A stretch of 45,520 nt of DNA from assembly GCA_023394955.1 (NCBI GenBank), contig JAEWZY010000051.1, positions 1-45,520 of the forward strand. The letters run 5' to 3'. The position numbers were made by a program, and so were the translations under genes. Shown here piece after piece: positions 1 through 8,420 of this stretch. The DNA is from Bacillota bacterium. GTDB taxonomy: Bacteria > Bacillota > UBA4882 > UBA8346. Position 1 is the first letter of the stretch, and the number at the start of each line of letters is the position of its first letter. Below the pieces are notes generated by a model. The model did no database searches and was not told the origin of the DNA. It worked only from the letters and a program-made list of their open reading frames with translations.

Positions 1-1
1 T

Positions 2-694
2 CGCGAAGCGGACCGGCTTCAGCTGGAAGAAAGCCAAAAATTAATCCAAACCCTCCGTTCCCAACGGCATGATTTTAAAAACCAGCTTCAGGTGATCAGA
101 GTCATGGCTCAGTCCCAGCGGAATAACGAGATAATGGAATATATCCAAGATTGCAACACGGCCCTTGATTTTACGAAAGAAATTCCGTTCCGGATTGAAA
201 ATGCAGCAGTTTCAGCAATGACTATTTTCTTCGCCTCTCAGTCCAGGGAAAAAGGGATTGATTTTAGTGTCGATTCCGATATTGATTTCGTCAACTTCAA
301 TCTTTCCCCCGCTAAAATCACTAGGGTCCTTGGGAACATTATTCAAAACGCGATTGAGGTTTTTCAGATCAACCATCAAAAAGATCGTAATATTCAACTA
401 ACTATGTGGGAACAAAATGATTCTTATCATTTTCTGATTTGGAACAATGGACCGCCGATCCCGGAAGAAATACAAGGATTGATCTTTCAATCCGGTTATT
501 CTCAAAAAAACAGCACCGGTTTGGGTTTGACAATTGTCAAACAGTTGGTGGAAGAGATGGGAGGACGAATTAGTTTAAAAAGCAACGCCGAAGACGGCAC
601 TGAATTTAAAATAACAATTCCGAAACATATTTCGGAACCACGTTTTAATATTGCTGAACGGACTTTCGTCGAAAATGTCGTTAAGCCCAATTAA
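2..694 (+). CDS. Sensor histidine kinase, SpoOB/CitA-type, C-terminal part (cut by window edge)
   Basis: The reading frame is open from base 2, so the gene starts outside the window. What is visible is the transmitter end of a two-component kinase. A helical stretch leads to an H-box, RHDFKNQLQ, whose His at about residue 23 of the visible part is the expected phosphorylation site; the HDFxNxLQ form is typical of the SpoOB/CitA/DcuS/AgrC-like group. A GHKL ATPase domain follows, with N-box NIIQNAIEVF, G1 box WNNGPPIP and G2 box GLGLTIVKQL. The sensory and membrane part is not in the window. No response regulator gene follows, so any partner would lie upstream. The TTG/GTG/ATG codons inside the visible frame are internal. 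The family is secure; the ligand and output are unknown. Confidence 0.88.
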   Translation, partial: READRLQLEESQKLIQTLRSQRHDFKNQLQVIRVMAQSQRNNEIMEYIQDCNTALDFTKEIPFRIENAAVSAMTIFFASQSREKGIDFSVDSDIDFVNFNLSPAKITRVLGNIIQNAIEVFQINHQKDRNIQLTMWEQNDSYHFLIWNNGPPIPEEIQGLIFQSGYSQKNSTGLGLTIVKQLVEEMGGRISLKSNAEDGTEFKITIPKHISEPRFNIAERTFVENVVKPN

Positions 695-877
695 ACTTAA
701 TCCGGCAAGGAACTAACCTTTGGATCGATTAATCGACAATTGCGCCTTATAGTATTTTATAATATAATTTTAGGTAATTGTAAAACTCAAAATATGTCCA
801 AGCGCGACCTATGTTCCAGATAGTCGGCTTTGCTAAATCTTTACGGGTCTTTGGTTTGTGGGTTTTTGATGGTTTTA

Positions 878-907
878 TTTACAGCGCCCGATGAAGTGTA
901 ATATAAT
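878..907 (+). promoter_or_regulatory. Candidate sigma-A promoter for the heptad-repeat gene
   Basis: TTTACA at 878-883 and TATAAT at 902-907 are separated by 18 bases and lie just upstream of the ribosome binding site AAGGAG (914-919). The interval 695-877 holds no recognisable gene, only AT-rich sequence and a short palindrome TCGATTAATCGA. Confidence 0.55.
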
Positions 908-927
908 TTTAACAAGGAGCTTTTTGA

Positions 928-1362
928 ATGGATTTAGAACTAATGATACAGCAAATACTGACGAGGCTTGGTACATTATCTACTGATGTTCGAGAAATAA
1001 AAACCGATGTTCAAGTACTGAAAACTGATGTTCAAGTACTGAAAACCGATGTTCAAGCATTGAAAACCGACGTTCAGGAAATAAAAACCGATGTTCAAGC
1101 ACTGAAAACCGACGTTCAAGTACTGAAAACTGATGTTCAAGCATTGAAAACCGACGTTCAGGAAATAAAAACCGATGTTCACGCATTGAAAACATCCAAC
1201 GAAGCTATTAAAGAACAAACAGCTCAACTTACGGAATTTAGGACCGAGATTAATAAAAAACTGGGTCAAGTTAGCGATGATGTTAACTTCTTGAAGAACA
1301 AGGAATATCAAAATGAAAAAGACTTATTTAAACTCAAAAAAGTGATTAAACTGGTTGAATAG
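928..1362 (+). CDS. Heptad-repeat coiled-coil protein, 144 aa, function unknown
   Basis: ATG at 928 follows AAGGAG at good spacing. Residues 19-88 are ten back-to-back heptads of the form TDVQxLK (variants REIK, QVLK, QALK, QEIK, HALK). Hydrophobic V and L/I alternate at a/d spacing, which predicts a long parallel coiled coil. A less regular helical tail follows (residues 89-144), also rich in K and E. There is no signal peptide, membrane segment or catalytic motif. The protein is probably cytosolic and oligomeric. Similar 'LKTDVQ' proteins are scattered in Bacillota and their roles are unknown to me. It sits upstream of mutS but is separated from it by a small terminator-like hairpin, so co-function is not implied. 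Repeat number may vary between strains. Confidence 0.8.
   Translation: MDLELMIQQILTRLGTLSTDVREIKTDVQVLKTDVQVLKTDVQALKTDVQEIKTDVQALKTDVQVLKTDVQALKTDVQEIKTDVHALKTSNEAIKEQTAQLTEFRTEINKKLGQVSDDVNFLKNKEYQNEKDLFKLKKVIKLVE
982..1191 (+). repeat. Ten 21-bp in-frame tandem repeats with an 84-bp higher-order copy
   Basis: The heptads are encoded by near-identical 21-bp units. A block of four units is itself duplicated: the sequence starting at 1051 recurs at 1135, exactly 84 bases later, identical over more than 40 bases. All units are multiples of three, so gain or loss of units keeps the frame. Confidence 0.9.
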
Positions 1363-1442
1363 GTGTTCAAAAGCTTTATACCAGAATTAATTTTGAATAA
1401 TGCTTTATCAAAAGGGATCTATCTTAGGATTGTCGAAGTAAT

Positions 1443-1462
1443 CGGGAAAACCCGGTTTTTTT
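1443..1462 (+). terminator. Short terminator-like hairpin before mutS
   Basis: CGGG-AAAA-CCCG followed by GTTTTTTTT. The stem is only four GC pairs but the T-run is long. It ends directly before the mutS ribosome binding site. Confidence 0.5.
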
Positions 1463-1476
1463 TATGAGGTGACTTC

Positions 1477-4083
1477 TTGGCTAAACTTACTCCAATGCTC
1501 CAACAATACCTGGATACTAAAAAAGAATACGCTGAATGTATTCTCTTTTTTCGACTCGGTGATTTCTATGAAATGTTTTTTGAAGATGCTGTGATAGCTT
1601 CTAAAGAATTGGAGATCGTCTTAACTTCCCGTGAATCCGGTTCGAAACGGATTCCCATGTGCGGGATTCCCTATCATGCAGTCACCGGTTATTTGGCCAA
1701 ACTACTTACTAAAGGTTATAAAGTTGCCATTTGCGAGCAGGTCGAAGACCCTAAGTTGGCCAAAGGAATCGTCAAAAGGGAAGTAGTCAGGGTAATTACT
1801 CCCGGAACGATCATTGAGGAACAGTTATTAAAGGAAAAAAGCAACAATTATCTTGCTGCCGTCACTGAAGACGGGGTTACATATGGTTTGGCCTATGTCG
1901 ATCTTTCCACCGGAGAGTTCAAGACCACCCAAATTTCCAAATCTCAACCACAATTATTAATGGCTGAACTAACCAGGATTAAACCTGCTGAAATTTATGT
2001 TAGTGAAGGACGAAAAGATGATTTTCAATTGGAACGAATGGGCGAAACCCCCCTTACTCTCGGTCCGGCGACTGACTTTGTTTTTGATAATACTTATCGG
2101 AGCTTGACGGAACATTTTCAGGTCCAGAACTTACGCGGTTTCGGTTGTGAAGAACTGTCGGCCGCAATTACGGCCGCCGGCGCGTTGTTACGTTATTTAG
2201 AGTCAACTCAAAAACACGCTCTCCTTCATCTCCGGAAAATTGTAAGTTATCAAATTGGTGAATTTATGGCCTTAGATCCTTCTACTAGAAGAAATCTGGA
2301 GCTTACTAGGACCATCCGGGGTGAAGATGTGAACGGGAGTCTTTTAGGTGTTCTTGACCTTACGGCAACTTCGATGGGGGCTAGATTGCTACGTTCTTGG
2401 GTTGAACAACCTTTAACCCGTTTGGAATCGATTATTGAACGCCAAAACGCCGTAGCCGAATTTACTCTGAGTTTGGAAAAACGTGAACAAGTCCGTGAAT
2501 CTTTAAAACAAACTTATGATTTACAGCGGATCTTAAGCAAATTAGCGAGTGGCTCCTCAAATGCTAGAGATTTATTGGCTTTAAAACAAACATTATTAGT
2601 GATTCCCGGCTTGAAAGAGACTTTGAAAAATTCCCAAGAAGCTAAAAACCGGGAGATAACTGAAGCGTTAGACCCTCTTCCTGAGGTTGCCCGGATCTTA
2701 GAGGCTGCCCTTAAGGATGATCCTCCTTTGACGATTAAAGACGGGGGTATGATTAAGCCATCCTATCACCCGGAACTAGAAAAATTGATTAAATCCAGTA
2801 CCCAAGGCAGACGCTGGGTAGCTGAACTAGAACAAGAGGAAAGGGAACGGACCGGTATTAAATCATTGAAGATCGGCTATAACCAGGTTTTCGGATATTA
2901 TATTGAAATTACCAAAGCCAATCTCAATTTGGCGCCTCCGGATTATATCCGGAAACAGACATTAGCCAATGGTGAACGTTTCATCAATCAAAGATTAAAA
3001 GAATACGAAGATCAAATACTTAACGCCCACGAAAAAAGTATCGCCTTGGAATATCAGATCTTTACCGAATTAAAAGAAACTGTTCTCAAGACTATTGACC
3101 AAATTCAGGCTACCGCCGCCGCTCTAGCCGAACTGGATGTGCTGGTTACCTTAGCTGAAGTGGCAATCCGGTATAATTATGTTAGGCCTACTTTATCCGA
3201 AGGCGGAAAAACCGTGATTATCGGCGGACGGCATCCGGTTGTGGAACGGATGTTTTCTGCCGGGGGTTTTGTGCCGAATGATACCATACTAGACCAACAA
3301 GATAACCGATGTTTAGTGATAACCGGTCCGAATATGGCTGGTAAATCTACATACATGCGCCAAGTTGCCCTAATTGTTATCTTGGCTCATCTGGGTAGTT
3401 TCGTTCCCGCTAAACAAGCGGAGATTTCTTTGGTGGATCGAGTCTTTACCCGAGTGGGCGCTTCGGACGATTTAGCTACCGGACAGAGTACTTTTATGGT
3501 CGAAATGAATGAAGTGGCCTATATTTTGAATCATGCTTCCTCTAATTCATTGGTTATTCTAGATGAAATCGGCCGTGGAACCAGTACCTTCGATGGCTTA
3601 AGCATTGCTTGGGCAGTAGTGGAGTTTATTAACAACGAAAACCGGGTTGGCTGTAAAACCTTAGTGGCCACTCATTATCACGAATTAACCGAGTTGGAAA
3701 ACAAAATGCCCGGGATTAAAAATTATCATGTGGCAGTTCAAAGATTAGGAGAAGAAATTAACTTCTTACGTAAGATCGCTCCCGGCAAAACTAATCGCAG
3801 CTATGGTATTGAAGTAGCAAAACTAGCGGGTCTTCCCGCCGAGGTATTGGATCGGGCCAAAGAAATTTTGCGAAGCTTGGAAACCAATGAAACGGCGGAG
3901 TTTGGAAAACCGGCGCCGGTGCCTGAAAATGCGCGACAGTTAGTTCTTTTTCCTCTAGAACAAGAGATCATCCTGAACGAACTTGCGGAGGTTGCTCTAG
4001 CCTCGACAACCCCTTTACAAGCCTTAAACTTGCTTTATGAGTGGCAACAAAAATTACGGGACCGGAATAACACTGGAAAATAG
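1477..4083 (+). CDS. mutS: DNA mismatch repair protein MutS
   Basis: MutS binds mismatches and small loops and recruits MutL. The 868-aa length is normal. The mismatch-reading motif FYE is at residues 30-32 (GDFYEMF). The connector, lever and clamp regions follow. The ATPase is complete: Walker A GPNMAGKST near residue 617, Walker B DEIGRGTSTFDG near 696, and THYHEL near 732. A QLVLF motif at about 821-825 fits a beta-clamp binding site. The start is TTG at 1477, eight bases behind GAGG; no better start precedes it and the protein aligns from here. mutL follows after 85 bases. TTG initiation here and the unusual start of mutL suggest modest translation of both repair genes, which is inference. 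Confidence 0.98.
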   Translation: MAKLTPMLQQYLDTKKEYAECILFFRLGDFYEMFFEDAVIASKELEIVLTSRESGSKRIPMCGIPYHAVTGYLAKLLTKGYKVAICEQVEDPKLAKGIVKREVVRVITPGTIIEEQLLKEKSNNYLAAVTEDGVTYGLAYVDLSTGEFKTTQISKSQPQLLMAELTRIKPAEIYVSEGRKDDFQLERMGETPLTLGPATDFVFDNTYRSLTEHFQVQNLRGFGCEELSAAITAAGALLRYLESTQKHALLHLRKIVSYQIGEFMALDPSTRRNLELTRTIRGEDVNGSLLGVLDLTATSMGARLLRSWVEQPLTRLESIIERQNAVAEFTLSLEKREQVRESLKQTYDLQRILSKLASGSSNARDLLALKQTLLVIPGLKETLKNSQEAKNREITEALDPLPEVARILEAALKDDPPLTIKDGGMIKPSYHPELEKLIKSSTQGRRWVAELEQEERERTGIKSLKIGYNQVFGYYIEITKANLNLAPPDYIRKQTLANGERFINQRLKEYEDQILNAHEKSIALEYQIFTELKETVLKTIDQIQATAAALAELDVLVTLAEVAIRYNYVRPTLSEGGKTVIIGGRHPVVERMFSAGGFVPNDTILDQQDNRCLVITGPNMAGKSTYMRQVALIVILAHLGSFVPAKQAEISLVDRVFTRVGASDDLATGQSTFMVEMNEVAYILNHASSNSLVILDEIGRGTSTFDGLSIAWAVVEFINNENRVGCKTLVATHYHELTELENKMPGIKNYHVAVQRLGEEINFLRKIAPGKTNRSYGIEVAKLAGLPAEVLDRAKEILRSLETNETAEFGKPAPVPENARQLVLFPLEQEIILNELAEVALASTTPLQALNLLYEWQQKLRDRNNTGK

Positions 4084-4154
4084 GGGATTGGTGACATATT
4101 AAGCTTGATTTTTATTACAAATAGACGATAAACTATTATAAGAGTTAACCACTT

Positions 4155-4171
4155 AGGAGGAGATTCTAATC
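4155..4171 (+). promoter_or_regulatory. Ribosome binding site that decides the mutL ATC start
   Basis: AGGAGGAG at 4155-4162, spacer ATTCTA, then ATC at 4169. The only other near-cognate codon between the upstream stop (4154) and ATC is ATT at 4163, which touches the binding site and is too close to be used. Confidence 0.7.
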
Positions 4172-5965
4172 AATAAGGTCAGACGTTTAGATGAAATAAC
4201 AGTTCAGAAAATTGCTGCCGGAGAGGTTATCGAACGCCCCGCTTCGGTTGTCAAAGAACTAGTTGAGAATTCAATTGATGCTTCTCCCACTAGAATAGAG
4301 GTTGAAATTAAGAACGGTGGTCGTCAATTAATCCGGGTTACCGACGATGGTTCAGGGATGGAACGAGAAGATGCCGTATTGGCCATAGAACGACATACTA
4401 CCAGTAAAATTAATTCCGCCGATGATCTTTGGCAATTAAGCACTCTTGGTTTTCGCGGCGAGGCGCTAGCTACTATCGCTGCAGTATCCCAATTTGAATT
4501 GATTTCCAAAACTAAAGAGCAAGATTTCGGCGTACAGATCGAAGTGAAAGGCGGCCTCCTACAGAAAGTAAAAGATGTCGGAGCTCCGGACGGCACTACC
4601 GTAAAAGTTCAAGATCTTTTTTATAATACTCCGGCCCGTTTGAAATATTTAAAAACCATTCCCACCGAGACCACTTATATTAATGAAATCATCTCCCGGT
4701 TGGCCTTGGGGTATCCGGAGATCAGCTTCCGGCTTCAACATCACGAATACGAATTATTATTCACTCCTGGGAAAGGCGATCTACACGAAACTATGGTTGC
4801 GGTCTTTGGCAATGAAATAGCTAAAGATATGATTCCGGTAAGTTATCAAGAAAATGCTTTTAAAATAAGTGGTTACATCGGCAAACCGTCAGTTGCCAAA
4901 AATAACCGAAATAACGAAATATTCTTCGTTAACCGTCGATATTTTCACAGCCGTACATTGAGCGCCGCAGTTGAGAAAGGCTATCATACTTTATTGCCCA
5001 TCGCTAGATATCCATTTGTTTTATTATTCTTAGAGATCAACCCTCAAACTGTCGATATCAATGCACACCCAACTAAAATGGAAGTCCGTTTTTCCAATGA
5101 TTCCGATTTATTTAAAGCATTTTACCATTCAATTCGTAGGACTTTAACTGATAATTCCTTGATTTCGGAATGGATTGCATCCGAGGAAGATCTTTTTGCT
5201 CTCAAATACCAAACTTCCAATGTTAATAATATAAAAAATACACAATCAGTTGAAAATCTAGCTATCAACTACCAACAGGCCGAATCCGGGTTGAAAGAGG
5301 TGGCCTCGGTTAGTGAAACACCTGCTTTGAATGATCAATATCAACTAACTCCGAAATATACGGCGCCAACAATGGAACCCATGACTGCTCAGAATTTTTA
5401 TGTCTTCCCCAAAGCAGTTTCAAATACTTATATTATAGCCCAAGATGAAAAAGGACTGCTATTCATCGATCAGCATGCCGCCCATGAGCGTGTTTTGTTT
5501 GAACGCTATATGCAACGGACCAAAGAATTTCTCGGAGCGCAAGCATTATTGATCCCGGAAACGGTTAATCTAAATTATGCTCAATTCAAAGTTGTTTTCG
5601 AACGGTTACCCTTATTTGCGGATCTTGGTTTTGAAATCGAAACCTTTGGAGGCCAGACCATCATTTTACGAAGTGTGCCGTTAACTTTGGTAAATATGGA
5701 CTATCAACAAATAATTGTTGATTTGATCGATCAATTCATCGATTTTGAAACTTTTAAAAATCCAGCCGAGATTAAAGAGGCTTTCATAACTACTATGGCT
5801 TGTCGTACTTCTGTCAAAGCGGGAGACAATCTTAATGTTTTAGAAATGGAAGCTTTGGTTAAAGATTTATTTAAATGTGAAAATCCCTATACTTGCCCTC
5901 ATGGCCGCCCTACAGTTTTTCGGATCGGCCATGAAGAACTCGCTAAAAAATTTTTAAGGCGTTAA
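4169..5965 (+). CDS. mutL: DNA mismatch repair endonuclease MutL, apparently with an ATC start codon
   Basis: MutL couples MutS to strand incision. The canonical N-terminus (NKVRRLDE.. KIAAGEVIERP.. ELVENSIDA.. DDGSGM) is read in one open frame from 4169. In that frame there is a TAG stop at 4154 and no ATG, GTG or TTG before ATG 4358, which would delete the GHKL N-box and cut into the next ATPase motif. AGGAGGAG (4155-4162) ends six bases before ATC 4169, ideal spacing, so ATC is the best start (598 aa). The C-terminal domain carries the metal-dependent nick motif DQHAAHERVLFE near residue 434, ACR near 544 and CPHGRP near 576. This is therefore the endonuclease type of MutL, expected where no MutH exists. 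miaA begins 3 bases after the stop. Confidence 0.93.
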   Translation: MNKVRRLDEITVQKIAAGEVIERPASVVKELVENSIDASPTRIEVEIKNGGRQLIRVTDDGSGMEREDAVLAIERHTTSKINSADDLWQLSTLGFRGEALATIAAVSQFELISKTKEQDFGVQIEVKGGLLQKVKDVGAPDGTTVKVQDLFYNTPARLKYLKTIPTETTYINEIISRLALGYPEISFRLQHHEYELLFTPGKGDLHETMVAVFGNEIAKDMIPVSYQENAFKISGYIGKPSVAKNNRNNEIFFVNRRYFHSRTLSAAVEKGYHTLLPIARYPFVLLFLEINPQTVDINAHPTKMEVRFSNDSDLFKAFYHSIRRTLTDNSLISEWIASEEDLFALKYQTSNVNNIKNTQSVENLAINYQQAESGLKEVASVSETPALNDQYQLTPKYTAPTMEPMTAQNFYVFPKAVSNTYIIAQDEKGLLFIDQHAAHERVLFERYMQRTKEFLGAQALLIPETVNLNYAQFKVVFERLPLFADLGFEIETFGGQTIILRSVPLTLVNMDYQQIIVDLIDQFIDFETFKNPAEIKEAFITTMACRTSVKAGDNLNVLEMEALVKDLFKCENPYTCPHGRPTVFRIGHEELAKKFLRR

Positions 5966-5968
5966 AAC

Positions 5969-6907
5969 ATGAATCCGCTAATCATCTTAGCCGGACCGAC
6001 TGCTGTTGGTAAAACTGAATTATCCCTAAAATTGGCGCAATATCTCGGGGCAGAAATTATCTCCGCCGATTCCATGCAAGTTTATAAAAGAATGGATATC
6101 GGAACAGCCAAACCAAGTCGGGAAGAACGGAAATCCGTACCCCATCATTTAATTGATCTGGTCGAACCAGATCAAAATTTTTCAGTCGCAGATTACCAAA
6201 GATGTTTTGAACAGACTATAACTTCCATTCGCATCAAAGGAAAACTTCCTTTATTAACAGGCGGGACCGGATTATATATCAGAGCTTGTATCCAAGCCTT
6301 TAATTTGGAACCCGGAGAACCGCTGCCGGATTTGCGAAGGAAGCTAAAGGAAGAAGCCGAACGGTTTGGTACGGATTATATTCACCAAAAGTTAGCTAAG
6401 ATTGATCCGGGAGCTGCTGCCAAGATTCATCCCAATGATGCGCGCCGGTTGATTAGAGCCCTTGAAGTATTTCAAATTACAGGCGTACCCATTTCCCAAT
6501 TGCAAAAAAGGAGGAGCTCAAAACTTAAGTATAATGCAATTTATATATTTTTAAACCGGGAACGGGATGAATTGTACCGCCGGATTGAATTGCGAGTAGA
6601 TCAGATGATTGGCGGGGGATTGATTGAAGAGGTTCAAGCTTTATTGAATAACGGATTTTCGCCCCACCTAAAGTCAATGCAAAGTTTAGGTTATAAACAA
6701 ATCTGTAATTATTTACAGGAAGCTGTATCCCTTGATGAAGCGGTTGCTTCGATCAAGCAAGAGACGAGACGCTATGCAAAACGCCAATTTACTTGGTTTA
6801 AAAAGGAGCCGATCGATTATTTGATAAATATTTCTGGAGATTCACAGGAATTTTTTGGCGACATTTTAAACTATATTGAAGGTAGATTAGGGATGAACGT
6901 CGAATAA
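5969..6907 (+). CDS. miaA: tRNA dimethylallyltransferase MiaA
   Basis: MiaA transfers a dimethylallyl group from DMAPP to N6 of A37 in tRNAs that read UNN codons. The P-loop GPTAVGKT is at residues 9-16. SADSMQVYKRMDIGTAKP (DSxQxY region) and GGTGLYIRA follow, both typical of the family, and length 312 aa is normal. ATG at 5969 lies 3 bases after the mutL stop, so the two are almost certainly co-transcribed. hfq follows 36 bases later. The next enzyme of the pathway, MiaB, is encoded elsewhere in this window (42656-43978). Confidence 0.98.
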   Translation: MNPLIILAGPTAVGKTELSLKLAQYLGAEIISADSMQVYKRMDIGTAKPSREERKSVPHHLIDLVEPDQNFSVADYQRCFEQTITSIRIKGKLPLLTGGTGLYIRACIQAFNLEPGEPLPDLRRKLKEEAERFGTDYIHQKLAKIDPGAAAKIHPNDARRLIRALEVFQITGVPISQLQKRRSSKLKYNAIYIFLNRERDELYRRIELRVDQMIGGGLIEEVQALLNNGFSPHLKSMQSLGYKQICNYLQEAVSLDEAVASIKQETRRYAKRQFTWFKKEPIDYLINISGDSQEFFGDILNYIEGRLGMNVE

Positions 6908-6943
6908 GATAAGGCGACGAGTTTTTCGGTGGAGGTAAAAATG

Positions 6944-7189
6944 ATGAATAAACCAATAATTAATTTACAAGACGCATTTTTGAACCAAGTTCGTAAAGAA
7001 GGAATTGCAGTCACGATTTACCTGGTAAATGGTTTCCAATTACGTGGAACTGTAAAAGGTTTTGACAATTTCACCATCATTCTTGATAGTGAAGGTAAGC
7101 AGCAAATGGTCTATAAACATGCTGTTTCCACCATTATCCCCGCCCGACCCATACCTGAATTATCACAGGGAGAAAAGAAAGACGAGTAA
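6944..7189 (+). CDS. hfq: RNA-binding protein Hfq
   Basis: An Sm-like hexameric RNA chaperone of 81 aa. Sm1 (LQDAFLNQVRKEG.. VTIYLVNGFQLRG.. GFDNFTIIL) and the diagnostic Sm2 motif YKHAVSTI are both present. GGAGG (6931-6935) precedes two adjacent ATGs, 6941 and 6944; I use 6944 for better spacing and family alignment, but 6941 is possible. A GTG at 6929 would put the binding site inside the gene. The miaA-hfq order is widely conserved in bacteria. The C-terminal tail is short and charged, as in Bacillota. A terminator follows immediately. Confidence 0.96.
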   Translation: MNKPIINLQDAFLNQVRKEGIAVTIYLVNGFQLRGTVKGFDNFTIILDSEGKQQMVYKHAVSTIIPARPIPELSQGEKKDE

Positions 7190-7210
7190 AGGTCCGGGTT
7201 GGGTCTTTTT
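7188..7210 (+). terminator. Terminator after hfq
   Basis: AAAGGTCC-GGGTT-GGGTCTTT forms an 8-pair stem with two G-T wobbles and continues into T residues. It probably ends the mutS/mutL-miaA-hfq transcript. Confidence 0.6.
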
Positions 7211-7374
7211 CGGATAACACTTCGACAATGTCAGGGCGGTAACTAATCGAGTAACGCATTATTACGATCTTATAACCCCGCGCCTAACGTTAATATTTAA
7301 TTGAAAAGATATTGTCCTAATTCCAAAATTTGACAAACAAAATCAAATGTAAGCTAACTTAACTTAGCTTAATA

Positions 7375-7405
7375 ATAATTGTCGCCGTAATTTGGCGACA
7401 ATTAT
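7375..7405. repeat. Perfect 12-bp inverted repeat upstream of dapF
   Basis: ATAATTGTCGCC (7375-7386) and its exact complement GGCGACAATTAT (7394-7405) flank a 7-base loop. No T-run follows on either strand, so it is not an ordinary terminator. It sits 36 bases before the dapF start. It could be an operator or leader hairpin. Confidence 0.85.
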
Positions 7406-7441
7406 CGTTCATTCTAGTTTATAAAAAAGGGAGTAATAATC

Positions 7442-8275
7442 ATGAAATTCACGAAAATGCATGGCATCGGTAATGATTATGTTTATATTAATGCTTTTGA
7501 AGAAGAAATTCCAGAGCCGGAACGGCTGGCGGTTGTAATTAGTAATCGCCATTTTGGGGTGGGTGGGGACGGATTGGTCTTAATCATGCCGTCGAGAATT
7601 GCTGATGCCAGGATGAGAATGTTCAATTCCGACGGCAGTGAGGCCGAGATGTGCGGTAACGCCGTTCGATGCGTTGGCAAGTTCCTTTACGACCATCGGA
7701 TTGTCACTAAAGAAACCCTTACAATTGAAACCTTGGCAGGAGTAAAAGAATTAAATCTCGAAATCAAAAAAGGTTCGGTTAGCGCTGTTAAAGTTGATAT
7801 GGGCGAACCAATATTTCAAAGCGATTTAATACCGGTCGGCGGTGAATCGCGGATTATTATTGGAGAACCGATCGCTGTCAATGGCAATAATTATCAATTT
7901 ACTGCTGTTTCCATGGGTAACCCTCATTGTGTTATTTTTGTTCCGGAAATCACTGACGCTATGGTATTATCTGACGGCCCCGCCTTAGAGATTAATCGCT
8001 TATTCCCTCGAAAAATAAATGTAGAGTTTGTAAAAGTTAACTCAAGAGCTTCATTAACCATGAGAGTTTGGGAACGGGGTAGCGGAGAGACTATGGCTTG
8101 TGGGACCGGAGCTTGCGCTTCGGTAGTGGCCTCAATTTCAAATAACCTGACAGACCGATTAGTGACTGTAAAGTTATTAGGGGGGGAACTATTAATTGAA
8201 TGGGACCAGGTATCGAATCATGTTTTTATGACCGGACCGGCTGTTACTGTATTTGAAGGCGAATGGTTACTTTAA
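7442..8275 (+). CDS. dapF: Diaminopimelate epimerase
   Basis: DapF converts LL- to meso-diaminopimelate, used for lysine and for peptidoglycan cross-links. It is a PLP-independent enzyme using two cysteines. Both are here: Cys71 in EMCGNAVRC and Cys220 in MACGTGAC. N-terminal KMHGIGNDYVY and FNSDGSEAEMCGN are family signatures, and 277 aa is normal. ATG at 7442 follows GGGAG. It is a single gene between hfq and pheA, with the perfect inverted repeat at 7375-7405 in its leader. Confidence 0.97.
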   Translation: MKFTKMHGIGNDYVYINAFEEEIPEPERLAVVISNRHFGVGGDGLVLIMPSRIADARMRMFNSDGSEAEMCGNAVRCVGKFLYDHRIVTKETLTIETLAGVKELNLEIKKGSVSAVKVDMGEPIFQSDLIPVGGESRIIIGEPIAVNGNNYQFTAVSMGNPHCVIFVPEITDAMVLSDGPALEINRLFPRKINVEFVKVNSRASLTMRVWERGSGETMACGTGACASVVASISNNLTDRLVTVKLLGGELLIEWDQVSNHVFMTGPAVTVFEGEWLL

Positions 8276-8420
8276 GGCTTCAGAGGATTTTATATAAAAT
8301 AGATGGGCCGGCCCTGGGAAGCCGGCTATTGACAAGTATTCGCTTCGATTTATTCTTGACTTCAATTATTCTTAACATTCTTTAAATGTAATCCAATGTC
8401 AGAGAAAAGAGGGTTCATCT

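Noticed and set aside
982..1191. Possible CRISPR-like array
   Set aside because: The repeats are directly adjacent, in frame and without spacers, and they encode a coiled coil.
976..1311. Long minus-strand ORFs across the heptad repeat gene
   Set aside because: They arise from the 21-bp repeats, which keep the antisense frames open. They have no ribosome binding site and give repetitive nonsense proteins.
4358..5965. MutL starting at ATG 4358
   Set aside because: This would delete the conserved ATPase N-terminus, which is plainly encoded in frame upstream.
8311..8332. GC-rich palindrome (GCCGGC repeats) after dapF as a terminator
   Set aside because: A stem is possible but no T-run follows; it may be chance in a GC-rich patch.
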